This document shows positions 1 through 4,366 of a DNA stretch of 11,371 nt, in pieces. The notes below the pieces were generated by a model, which saw nothing but the letters and a program-made list of their open reading frames with translations, ran no database searches and had not been told where the DNA came from. A program made the position numbers and the translations under genes. This stretch comes from Dehalococcoidia bacterium. GTDB lineage: Bacteria > Chloroflexota > Dehalococcoidia > GIF9 > AB-539-J10. Within the stretch, counting starts at the first letter, position 1. Every line of letters starts with the position of its first letter. Location of the stretch: positions 1 to 11,371 of the forward strand of contig JAUXIH010000022.1 in assembly GCA_030621105.1 (NCBI GenBank). Direction: 5' to 3'.

Positions 1-141
1 CCCCGCCTTAAATGAGATTTCAGCCTGGGCTTGGCTTACCCACTCTTCAAAGGGAATTACTATGTCTTCGGCAACTTGCCACTTCCAATATTCCTTATCT
101 AGCCTCTGGGAAGACATCACCGTATCTTTAGCTTCCATCAT
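1..141 (-). CDS. Unknown small phage protein, 3' end outside window
   Basis: The reading frame opens at paired ATG codons (141 and 138) and stays open for 47 codons to the window edge, so only the N-terminus is visible. A GGAG at 150-147 lies 5 nt before the first ATG and 8 nt before the second. The start overlaps the stop of the upstream zinc protein as ATGA, so translation is probably coupled. The visible part is hydrophilic, with a Trp-rich patch (KEYWKWQVAEDIVIPFEEW) and no cysteine, signal peptide or membrane segment. I do not recognise a family. It is the last visible gene of the operon that starts at the promoter near 1528. The frame and coupling make it a real gene; the function is unknown. 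Confidence 0.7.
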   Translation of the reverse strand, partial: MMEAKDTVMSSQRLDKEYWKWQVAEDIVIPFEEWVSQAQAEISFKAG

Positions 142-359
142 TTTATCTCCACTATTTCACCACATTCAGGACACCGTAGCTCAAGTTTAGTATCAATCCC
201 CCCGCTCATCTCAATATATAACCTATCAGACTTTAGAGGTCTAGTCCCTTTCCACCCACAGCCACAACTATAATATGTAGAGCCGTTCTCCTGCTCCCAC
301 GACTTTAGCCAATCTGGTGTCATTTCAAAGGTTTTCCCGCTTTCAAGTTCACCCTTCAT
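138..359 (-). CDS. Small zinc-ribbon-like protein (73 aa)
   Basis: The frame is open from further upstream, but the start is best placed at the ATG at 359, which follows GGAGG (368-364) at a 4-nt spacing. Upstream extension has no better site. The protein has a CGCGW segment at residues 32-36 and CPECG at 63-67, a CxC plus CxxC pairing typical of a single treble-clef or zinc-ribbon knuckle. The N-terminal half is acidic with TPDWLKSWEQ. No catalytic motif is visible. It sits between another CxxC protein and the partial gene at the window edge, coupled to the latter by an ATGA overlap. Its role could be protein or nucleic-acid binding, but this is only inference from the fold type. Confidence 0.7.
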   Translation of the reverse strand: MKGELESGKTFEMTPDWLKSWEQENGSTYYSCGCGWKGTRPLKSDRLYIEMSGGIDTKLELRCPECGEIVEIK

Positions 360-368
360 TTTACCTCC

Positions 369-400
369 ATTGTCAACAAAAGTCCTCTTGATTGTCAACA
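369..400 (-). repeat. Direct repeat TGTTGACAAT x2 upstream of the 73-aa gene
   Basis: The 10-mer TGTTGACAAT occurs at 400-391 and 378-369 on the minus strand, 22 bp apart, just before the ribosome-binding site of the 73-aa gene. Each copy contains a perfect sigma-70 -35 hexamer. The upstream copy has GACAAT, a 4/6 match to a -10 box, at an 18-nt spacing; the downstream copy has no -10. A weak internal promoter or an operator pair is possible. The spacing of two helical turns is the main reason to suspect a protein-binding pair. Confidence 0.4.
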
Positions 401-401
401 T

Positions 402-426
402 TTCTATATTGGCTTGGACTAGGACT
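402..426 (-). repeat. 25-bp intergenic repeat, copy 1
   Basis: This segment matches the one at 636-660 at 22 of 25 positions (core TGGCTTGGACT on the plus strand). It covers the stop of the 66-aa gene and the start of the gap before the 73-aa gene. See the copy at 636-660. Confidence 0.6.
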
Positions 427-625
427 ATGAGTCCATCCATTCCCCAACAGATTTAATCTCCGCTGGATTGTAGTTCTGCTTTCTCAATTCCCTTAGTCTC
501 TTTGGTAGGCATTCCATACAGCAGATTTGGAAGGACATCACATTCATAGTTCCTCCAATAAGAGAAAGTACTCCAACCTTCTTTCCACATTGTGAACAAT
601 TCAGATTATAATCTTTGACTTGCAT
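425..625 (-). CDS. Small CxxC zinc-binding protein (66 aa)
   Basis: ATG at 625 follows a strong AGGAGG at a 5-nt spacing, so the start is firm. Cysteines at C10-x2-C13 and C35/C36-x2-C39 form a compact zinc-ribbon, followed by a basic helical stretch (PKRLRELRKQNYNPAEIK). The sequence resembles the many uncharacterised phage proteins that consist of one zinc knuckle with a charged tail; I cannot name a family. It is the first gene after the long gene-free stretch (1037-640) and shares its operon. The positively charged C-terminus would suit RNA or DNA binding, but nothing in the sequence proves that. Confidence 0.75.
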   Translation of the reverse strand: MQVKDYNLNCSQCGKKVGVLSLIGGTMNVMSFQICCMECLPKRLRELRKQNYNPAEIKSVGEWMDS

Positions 626-635
626 TTCTACCTCC

Positions 636-660
636 TTCTATAGTGGCTTGGACTGGGGCT
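636..660 (-). repeat. 25-bp intergenic repeat, copy 2
   Basis: This segment is 22/25 identical to 402-426 and lies immediately upstream of the ribosome-binding site of the 66-aa gene, overlapping the 3' end of the proposed structured RNA. The minus-strand consensus is AGYCCYAGTCCAAGCCAM followed by TATAGAA. Both copies lie in front of a small CxxC gene. This could be a duplicated gene-plus-leader unit, a shared binding site or a processing site. Confidence 0.6.
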
Positions 661-1037
661 GGTGACTACCCCCATTGAACAATCACTCAGGTCTTTTGTG
701 ATTGCACCCCAGCCAAACCTCACCCTGAGCCTACACACTACCTATCGGGCAATCCCATCCAAGCAAGCACTATTCTCTTAGGGGGCAATACCCGTTCTCC
801 CCCATACCATCCTGCCCACTTCACCGTTCTGGTTTGCGGAGTTAGTCCGCCCCTCGGCTCAGGGTTTGTACCAGCCAGTAGCCAGCAGGGTTATAAATCC
901 CTGACACTACACTCTGCACTGTCCCATCCTCACGGTATAGGGTGGCTGGCACTCTTGCTGGCTCGGTATACACTTCCCCAATTCTAGCAAACCGATGTTA
1001 TTATTAACCGCCTTCCACGGTGGGACACCAGCAAGTT
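640..1037 (-). ncRNA. Candidate large structured phage RNA, ~400 nt (ROOL/GOLLD-like context)
   Basis: No convincing gene occupies this stretch, which lies between a tRNA-like gene and a CxxC gene. G+C is 164/300 (about 55%) by hand count across 661-960, against about 41% in 361-540. Complementary pairs on the minus strand include: 954-961 with 1028-1035 (8 bp); 963-967 with 991-995; 944-952 with 868-876 (9 bp, one GU); hairpin 886-903 (5 bp); hairpin 836-850 (5 bp); 829-833 with 870-874; hairpin 781-803 (5 G:C pairs); 747-751 with 813-817; 722-731 with 856-865 (10 bp, perfect, long range); hairpin 680-704 (7 bp); and 648-658 with 707-716 (10 bp, one bulge). Some are mutually exclusive. The large phage RNAs GOLLD and ROOL are known to lie near tRNAs; I cannot match their conserved motifs by eye. 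Ends are approximate. Confidence 0.5.
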
Positions 1038-1123
1038 CTTGCTGGGTGGGATTTGAACCCACGAGGCTCAAGTTGCCTAGTAGTTCTCACTACTTGCGTT
1101 CAGCCAGACTCCGCCACCAGCAA
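1038..1123 (-). tRNA. Class II tRNA-like gene, Leu(GAG) or Ser, with 6-nt anticodon loop
   Basis: The minus strand folds as a full cloverleaf: acceptor TTGCTGG (1123-1117) with CCAGCAA (1045-1039); D-stem GCG/CGC (1114-1112, 1098-1096); anticodon stem AGTAG/CTACT (1094-1090, 1083-1079); long variable arm with GGC/GCC (1077-1065); T-stem GTGGG/CCCAC with loop TTCAAAT (1062-1046); discriminator G1038. CCA is not encoded. The anticodon loop is only TGAGAA, one base short. Reading T as position 33 gives anticodon GAG (leucine); opening the last stem pair gives an 8-nt loop with the same anticodon. The G discriminator and the GGCTGAA D-loop are more serine-like. It starts 15 nt after the upstream stop codon and must be co-transcribed. 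It could be a decaying tRNA, a tRNA mimic, or a read error. Confidence 0.75.
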
Positions 1124-1138
1124 AACTCTATTCAGTTG

Positions 1139-1324
1139 TTAAGCTACAGGCACTAAATCGTCTTCTATCTCTACAAGATTAGGACTTCCGCATTTTGGGC
1201 AACAGTCTATCAACTCAACCTCACCCACTGGCTCACCTTTGAGAACGCCCTGCTTTTCTTGGTAAATACAGTCGCATTCTCGCCACTCGCCCATCCATTT
1301 GCAGTCCTGACATCTAAGCATCAT
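1139..1324 (-). CDS. Small zinc-ribbon protein (61 aa)
   Basis: The longer frame starts at TTG (1372) without a good ribosome-binding site. The ATG ATG pair at 1324/1321 follows AGAAGG (1334-1329) and overlaps the 3' end of the upstream RHH-like gene by 11 bp, so I place the start there. Cysteines form C5-x2-C8 with C42-x2-C45, and extra C17/C19, giving a zinc ribbon with a long acidic loop between knuckles (MGEWRECDC, then CCPKCGSPN). The CPKCG knuckle is typical of rubredoxin-like or ribbon folds. No catalytic residues are seen. It is the second gene of the P2 operon and directly precedes the tRNA-like gene. The function is unknown. Confidence 0.7.
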   Translation of the reverse strand: MMLRCQDCKWMGEWRECDCIYQEKQGVLKGEPVGEVELIDCCPKCGSPNLVEIEDDLVPVA

Positions 1325-1472
1325 CACGCCTTCTGAATAGCCATTTGAAAAATTGAAGCCACGAATTGCCAACGATATAATCTTCTATCGCCTGTGAGTA
1401 TGTCTTCTGCTTTTTGCCACGCTTCCGGTCAAGTATCTCTGCTACTTTATCCGATACCTTTATCTGTTTCAT
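1314..1472 (-). CDS. Probable ribbon-helix-helix DNA-binding protein (52 aa)
   Basis: The frame extends upstream to a TTG-like start at 1532, but that part lies over the P2 promoter, so the ATG at 1472 (about 20 nt after the predicted transcript start) is the likely start. AGGAGG lies far upstream (15 nt), and a weaker AGG is 6 nt away, so initiation may be modest. The protein begins MKQIKVSDKVAEILDRKRGK, then KTYSQAIEDYI: a short strand followed by two helices, the pattern of RHH regulators and antitoxins. The C-terminus is a Trp/Phe-rich basic tail (FFKWLFRRRDDA). As first gene behind a very strong promoter it could be an autoregulator. No partner toxin is adjacent, and the family match is by eye. 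Confidence 0.55.
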   Translation of the reverse strand: MKQIKVSDKVAEILDRKRGKKQKTYSQAIEDYIVGNSWLQFFKWLFRRRDDA

Positions 1473-1499
1473 AGTAACCTGCGTCAACCTCCTGCCACA

Positions 1500-1528
1500 A
1501 TTATAAACTATTCTTCCCCTCTTGTCAA
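1500..1528 (-). promoter_or_regulatory. P2: consensus sigma-70 promoter
   Basis: The minus strand reads TTGACA at 1528-1523, a 17-nt spacer, then TATAAT at 1505-1500, an exact match to the sigma-70 consensus at optimal spacing. Transcription should start near 1493 and cover the 52-aa and 61-aa genes, the tRNA-like gene, the putative structured RNA and the small genes after it. Another TTGACA at 1546-1541 has no matching -10. Confidence 0.9.
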
Positions 1529-1531
1529 GCA

Positions 1532-1624
1532 TTATTTTTCTGTCAATAGTAACCCTATTAGAATAGAAGCTGTAAATAAAAAACCGAGCCAGGGGGCGGC
1601 TATTAAAGCCGAAACCTGGCGCAA
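1532..1624 (-). CDS. Possible small membrane peptide (30 aa) behind P1
   Basis: A frame open from 1720 ends in a hydrophobic segment (PWLGFLFTASILIGLLL) and a stop at 1532. Its upstream start codons overlap the P1 promoter itself: the ATG at 1693 is the TATAATG of the -10 box. They would therefore lie outside a P1 transcript. The TTG at 1624 has AGGA 6 nt upstream and would give a 30-residue single-span membrane peptide. Against this, the same sequence forms a hairpin with a U-run (1620-1574) typical of a terminator, and may simply be a non-coding RNA. If translation came from an upstream message, ATG 1693 would give 53 residues. I regard coding as uncertain. Confidence 0.3.
   Translation of the reverse strand: MRQVSALIAAPWLGFLFTASILIGLLLTEK
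1574..1620 (-). terminator. Hairpin plus U-run between P1 and P2
   Basis: On the minus strand GCCAGG (1620-1615) pairs with CCTGGC (1593-1588), then a symmetric 3x3 internal loop, then CGGCT (1611-1607) pairs with AGCCG (1601-1597) around a 5-nt loop. TCGG and then TTTTTTATTT (1583-1574) follow. The 4-nt gap between stem and U-run suggests a moderate terminator or attenuator. With P1 it would define an RNA of about 110 nt. Confidence 0.55.
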
Positions 1625-1691
1625 TGGTTTTCCTAAATAGTTATACTCTATCCTTATATAAGACTGACTTCCATAAATTGGCTCACCTTTC

Positions 1692-1720
1692 ATTATAGAT
1701 ACTTTTTCAGGATTTGTCAA
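1692..1720 (-). promoter_or_regulatory. P1: consensus sigma-70 promoter
   Basis: TTGACA at 1720-1715, a 17-nt spacer and TATAAT at 1697-1692 give an exact sigma-70 consensus, like P2 192 bp downstream. The predicted start is near 1685. It begins 17 bp after the T-run of the tail-operon terminator, so it restarts transcription at the module boundary. Confidence 0.9.
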
Positions 1721-1736
1721 GTTTTATTTTAGAGAC

Positions 1737-1761
1737 AAAAAAACAACCCGCCAAAGCGGGT
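1737..1761 (-). terminator. Rho-independent terminator of the structural operon
   Basis: The minus strand has ACCCGC (1761-1756), loop TTTG, GCGGGT (1751-1746), then TG and seven Ts (1743-1737). This is a textbook intrinsic terminator, about 70 nt after the stop of the last membrane protein gene. On the plus strand the hairpin is not followed by a T-run, so it acts for the minus strand. Confidence 0.9.
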
Positions 1762-1829
1762 GTGTCCATAGATACTAATTCAGCCTTTAATGCCTCAGAA
1801 ATTCAATCCTGTGCGTTCTCAGATAGGCT

Positions 1830-2075
1830 CTACCACCATCCCTGAAGTCTTGTTAGCCAGCTAGAAACTCCCACAACAACTATTCCCACAATCCACCTTA
1901 TAGAGCAGAGCCAGGTTGTATTCTTTGCGATTTGGAGACCGTGCTTACTAGAACTATCATTGAGACGCTGGAGGTGTGTGTCAATATTCTGTAAGTGAGT
2001 GTTTACGTATATGAGGGCTGTATTTATTGACGCTAAATTCTCCGTATAGGTCTGCCTCTTTTGCTGTTCAGCCAT
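1830..2075 (-). CDS. XhlA/holin-type small membrane protein with coiled coil (81 aa)
   Basis: ATG at 2075 overlaps the stop of the upstream gene (TAATG) and follows GGAGG at 7 nt. Residues 10-55 are a polar helical stretch with heptad-like Ile/Leu spacing (INTALIYVNTHLQNIDTHLQRL), probably a coiled coil. Residues 59-75 (IRWIVGIVVVGVSSWLT) form one membrane segment, with a short WW-ending tail. This layout (N-terminal coiled coil, then the motif KNTTWLCSIRWIVG and a C-terminal transmembrane helix) matches the XhlA-type haemolysin/holin accessory proteins of phages, which are usually 75-90 residues. It is the last gene before the terminator, a usual lysis position, but no endolysin is present in the window. 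Function by family resemblance only. Confidence 0.65.
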   Translation of the reverse strand: MAEQQKRQTYTENLASINTALIYVNTHLQNIDTHLQRLNDSSSKHGLQIAKNTTWLCSIRWIVGIVVVGVSSWLTRLQGWW

Positions 2076-2326
2076 TACTTGCCCTCCTGATTTTCAATAT
2101 ACCGAGTGCCCCAAAAGAAGTGGCCGAAAATAAAGCCAGTGGTGAATATCCCCATAATCTTCAATACTTCCAGCCATTCAAAGTTATGCCCTAGCCACAC
2201 GCCGACAGCCACCAATCCGATAATCCAGACAAACTCTGCTTTATGCCACAGGTCCCGAATTGCAAAAGTCCAAGGGCGGCCAATCCACGGTGTTAGATGC
2301 GTATATAGCCATTTGTAGGCATTCAT
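2075..2326 (-). CDS. Two-span membrane protein, possible holin (83 aa)
   Basis: ATG at 2326 overlaps the stop of the preceding zinc-protein gene as ATGA; a GTG three codons upstream is an alternative. Residues 31-48 (EFVWIIGLVAVGVWLGHN) and 54-72 (VLKIMGIFTTGFIFGHFF) are two membrane segments joined by a very short loop, with a Trp-rich N-terminal amphipathic part. Two-helix proteins of 70-100 residues beside an XhlA-like protein, at the end of the tail operon, are often class II holins. I do not recognise a specific family, and a tail-tip or superinfection-exclusion membrane protein is also possible. Confidence 0.6.
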   Translation of the reverse strand: MNAYKWLYTHLTPWIGRPWTFAIRDLWHKAEFVWIIGLVAVGVWLGHNFEWLEVLKIMGIFTTGFIFGHFFWGTRYIENQEGK

Positions 2327-2550
2327 ACTTCCCACCCCAAATCTCCAATATGTTCTTCAGCACTAACGCATAATGAGCAAAGCCCTGACCTTTCGTTGGA
2401 CTCTAGTTTCTCGCCACACAGCTCGCAATACCTTCCTTTATTTTCTCTCCCACACTCACAGCAGGTCATTACCTTTCCTTCTGGTCTAAACCAGGCGTAT
2501 CTCCGACAGCGTTGGCAGAATAGAAATTCACAGTTGGGTTTTCCAGGCAT
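2323..2550 (-). CDS. Double zinc-ribbon protein (75 aa)
   Basis: ATG at 2550 follows GGAGG at 9 nt. Four CxxC knuckles are evident: C12-x2-C15, C30/C31-x-C33, C42-x2-C45 and C58-x2-C61, enough for two zinc sites in a 75-residue protein. The CGRENKGRYCELCGEKL segment resembles the double zinc ribbons found in many bacterial and archaeal proteins. It overlaps the upstream gene by 23 bp and the downstream membrane gene by 4 bp. Such a protein between baseplate and lysis genes is unusual, and I cannot give it a role. It is probably intracellular given its many cysteines and lack of a signal peptide. Confidence 0.75.
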   Translation of the reverse strand: MPGKPNCEFLFCQRCRRYAWFRPEGKVMTCCECGRENKGRYCELCGEKLESNERSGLCSLCVSAEEHIGDLGWEV

Positions 2551-2728
2551 TGTAATTTGCCTCCAGTTCGTTATCTTTAAGGTAAAGTTTTAATAAGTAA
2601 ATTTCCTTCTTGAGCTCATCATAGGTCGGTAATTTGGAGGGGACTTCATAGCTATAGCCACACAAAGGACACTCCATCCGGTTACCCCTGTTAAACATCT
2701 GGACTGAACATCTGTGGCAAATAGACAT
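2528..2728 (-). CDS. Zinc-ribbon plus helix small protein (66 aa)
   Basis: ATG at 2728 follows GGAGGG at 6 nt. C4-x2-C7 and C20-x2-C23 (CPLCGYSYEVP) form an N-terminal zinc ribbon. Residues 33-60 (PTYDELKKEIYLLKLYLKDNELE) are a predicted amphipathic helix. The arrangement suggests a small adaptor: zinc knuckle for binding, helix for pairing. It begins 13 nt after the stop of the baseplate hub-like gene and its end overlaps the next zinc-protein gene. Real gene, function unknown. Confidence 0.75.
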   Translation of the reverse strand: MSICHRCSVQMFNRGNRMECPLCGYSYEVPSKLPTYDELKKEIYLLKLYLKDNELEANYNAWKTQL

Positions 2729-2741
2729 TGTTTACCCTCCA

Positions 2742-3827
2742 TTATAGCTTCCTCGCTAGTATGGCATCTAAATTTGAGGATTCGGTGTCTACTATGATTC
2801 TGTTCGTCCCGGTATTAACATCATATTCAGTCTCGATGATGTAGAAGGTTCTCAGAGCATCCCGTGTAACCGTGCCAGCATCAGCGCTTGCGGGAACTAG
2901 GTCTCGGATTCTTAATACCTCTCCAGCTCTAACCCAACTCGAAGGATGCTGAACCCCGTTACCGTCAAATACTCTATCACCTAATACAATCTCTTCTAGT
3001 TTAGGCCAGATATCCTTGTGGTCTTCCATCCAGCCATCTCTGTTAGCCTGTGCTGCTGCGGCTGCTACTGTCCCGACATCGGGCACTATATAGCGTCTGG
3101 TTAGACTATATTTAGATTGGCTTGTGGTGTCGTTTACTGTGGCGGTTCTGGTGAGTGACCCACCAGCTTGATAGCAAGCATAGCAGGAATTCCACAAATC
3201 CCCGCCTCTATGTGATAATCTTAATTTAGCAAGGTCTCGGAGGTTTACAGTCCAATCCACGCTTGATACGCTGCGCTTTTTAAGATAAGGGATTCGGTCT
3301 TCCCAGATGGCAAAATACCACTTACCCTTTGTAGAGTCCGAGAACGCCAATAGCTTCTCAAATAATTGTTGGGGATAGATATCCAGATAAGAAGCATCGG
3401 CGGCGGAGGTTATGGTAATATCTGTAGCGTCTATATTCGTCTGGTCTGCTGATATTTGAGCGCAGTTAGCAGTCAGGACTGCCTTGATTACTACTGAAGC
3501 GACAGCGTTAAAAGCAGTGGCATAGGGAACATCTGAGAGATTAGCATAGTAACCATAAGCAGTAGCACCTGCCGAACCTTGTGTCAATTCCAAATCTTCA
3601 ATTCTACCTTCAAACAATGTTTTCTTTTTATCAGTTATCTTAAGGCGGTAGAATACTTTATTGGTGAGCCAGTCCCACGCTTCGGGTAAGTCTGCTAACA
3701 TACGAAAGGAACAGTTATTAAACCCACCCGATAGTTTGGTAGAGAACCTAAGTAGTTGGACTTTAGTAGTGATGTTCTCTACAAAAACTGGGGTTGTAAG
3801 GTTTTTATCAAACAGTTGTATTTCCAT
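2742..3827 (-). CDS. Baseplate hub-like tail protein (361 aa)
   Basis: Begins MEIQLFDKNLTTPVF. Residues 20-100 (LRFSTKLSGGFNNCSFRML, then VFYRLKITDKKKTLFEGRIEDL) follow the pattern of the N-terminal beta-barrel of siphophage tail hub proteins of the gp27/Tal type. Residues 150-185 (LDIYPQQLFEKLLAFSD, then WYFAIWEDR) fit the next hub domain. The C-terminal third returns to a beta-rich region ending TFYIIETEYDV. At 361 residues it lacks the long lytic C-terminal domain of full Tal proteins. Its start follows the HNH stop directly (TAGATG) with a weak ribosome-binding site, and without that insertion it would follow the Dit-like gene, the usual order. It probably closes the tail tube tip. Assignment is by pattern, not search. 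Confidence 0.65.
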   Translation of the reverse strand: MEIQLFDKNLTTPVFVENITTKVQLLRFSTKLSGGFNNCSFRMLADLPEAWDWLTNKVFYRLKITDKKKTLFEGRIEDLELTQGSAGATAYGYYANLSDVPYATAFNAVASVVIKAVLTANCAQISADQTNIDATDITITSAADASYLDIYPQQLFEKLLAFSDSTKGKWYFAIWEDRIPYLKKRSVSSVDWTVNLRDLAKLRLSHRGGDLWNSCYACYQAGGSLTRTATVNDTTSQSKYSLTRRYIVPDVGTVAAAAAQANRDGWMEDHKDIWPKLEEIVLGDRVFDGNGVQHPSSWVRAGEVLRIRDLVPASADAGTVTRDALRTFYIIETEYDVNTGTNRIIVDTESSNLDAILARKL

Positions 3828-3830
3828 CTA
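3819..3830. repeat. 12-bp direct repeat, downstream edge of HNH insertion
   Basis: The segment at 3819-3830 matches 4343-4354 at 11 of 12 bases (minus strand TAGATGGNAATA). The two copies bracket the HNH gene: one holds its stop and the start of the hub gene, the other lies just before its own start codon. This suggests duplication of the original stop/start junction during insertion, though 12 bp is short. Confidence 0.5.
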
Positions 3831-4343
3831 TATCACCAACTTGGGCTTAATATACCTTTCTGCAATTTCTAACATCTCTTTTTCGTTAAACATATCACTT
3901 TTGATGGCATTGCAACTTGTGCAAGATAAAACTATATTTTCCAACGTATAATGAATCGCATTATTTTTACGGTCAATGCTTAAACTACTAGCCTTGCGCT
4001 TGCCCCCTTGGGTCAAAACCCTGCCACAATAATGGCATACTAATTTTTGGCTATTAAACCAATTAACAAATTCGTCTGAAGTAAAATCGACTTTATGGTT
4101 ATTTTTCGTTTTTAACCCAACCCATCTTCCACGAGGTGTTATTGAGAATTTCAATGCATATTTTCGATGCGTTTCTCGGCATTTATCTGGACATCTTTTT
4201 TTATAATCAACTCTTCTTTTGCGAATGCATTCCTTACAATAAAAATTCCGCCCATCTTTGCGATTATGGTCTATACCAAATTCGGATATTGGCTTTATTT
4301 TATTACAGTCCTTACAGAATCTTTCACTTTTATTTTTTAACAT
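3828..4343 (-). CDS. HNH homing endonuclease, free-standing (171 aa)
   Basis: An N-terminal treble-clef uses C10-x2-C13 and C36-x2-C39. The middle is basic (RKRRVDYKKRC). The C-terminal HNH domain runs from C103-x2-C106 (CHYCGR), through SIDRKNNAIHYTLENIVL (122-139), to C141-x2-C144-N145 and K148 (CTSCNAIKSD). This is the zinc-containing HNH subtype with SIDR at the strand where other members carry His. The type cuts DNA and spreads itself between phages. It is inserted precisely between the Dit-like and hub-like tail genes, 23 nt after one stop and directly against the next start. The gene is more A+T-rich than its neighbours, in keeping with recent transfer. It has a poor ribosome-binding site (GGT near ATG 4343). 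Confidence 0.92.
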   Translation of the reverse strand: MLKNKSERFCKDCNKIKPISEFGIDHNRKDGRNFYCKECIRKRRVDYKKRCPDKCRETHRKYALKFSITPRGRWVGLKTKNNHKVDFTSDEFVNWFNSQKLVCHYCGRVLTQGGKRKASSLSIDRKNNAIHYTLENIVLSCTSCNAIKSDMFNEKEMLEIAERYIKPKLVI

Positions 4344-4354
4344 ATTACCATCTA
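4343..4354. repeat. 12-bp direct repeat, upstream edge of HNH insertion
   Basis: Partner of the copy at 3819-3830 (11/12 identical, one A/T difference). It covers the last base of the HNH start codon and the sequence just upstream of it. Confidence 0.5.
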
Positions 4355-4366
4355 TTAGGGATATAA

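Noticed and set aside
360..440. N-terminal extension of the 73-aa zinc protein to 440
   Set aside because: The start at 440 is inside the preceding gene without a ribosome-binding site, while ATG 359 has GGAGG just upstream.
781..803. The GGGGG/CCCCC hairpin as a terminator
   Set aside because: No T-run follows on either strand, so it is counted only as part of the putative RNA fold.
640..1037. CRISPR array or tandem repeats in the gene-free stretch
   Set aside because: The repeated 8-mers are few, unevenly spaced and in both orientations; they fit RNA pairing, not a repeat-spacer array.
1473..1532. N-terminal extension of the RHH-like protein from 1532
   Set aside because: It would read through the P2 -35 and -10 boxes; the predicted transcript starts inside it.
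1693..1720. Upstream starts (TTG 1720, ATG 1693) for the small frame ending at 1532
   Set aside because: They coincide with the -35 and -10 boxes of P1 and have no ribosome-binding site, so a P1 transcript would not contain them.
1707..1769. Short frame starting ATGGACACACCC on the minus strand
   Set aside because: It consists of the terminator hairpin and the P1 -35 region; not a gene.
3661..3951. Plus-strand frame across the hub/HNH junction
   Set aside because: Antisense to two well-supported genes, no ribosome-binding site, no recognisable domain.
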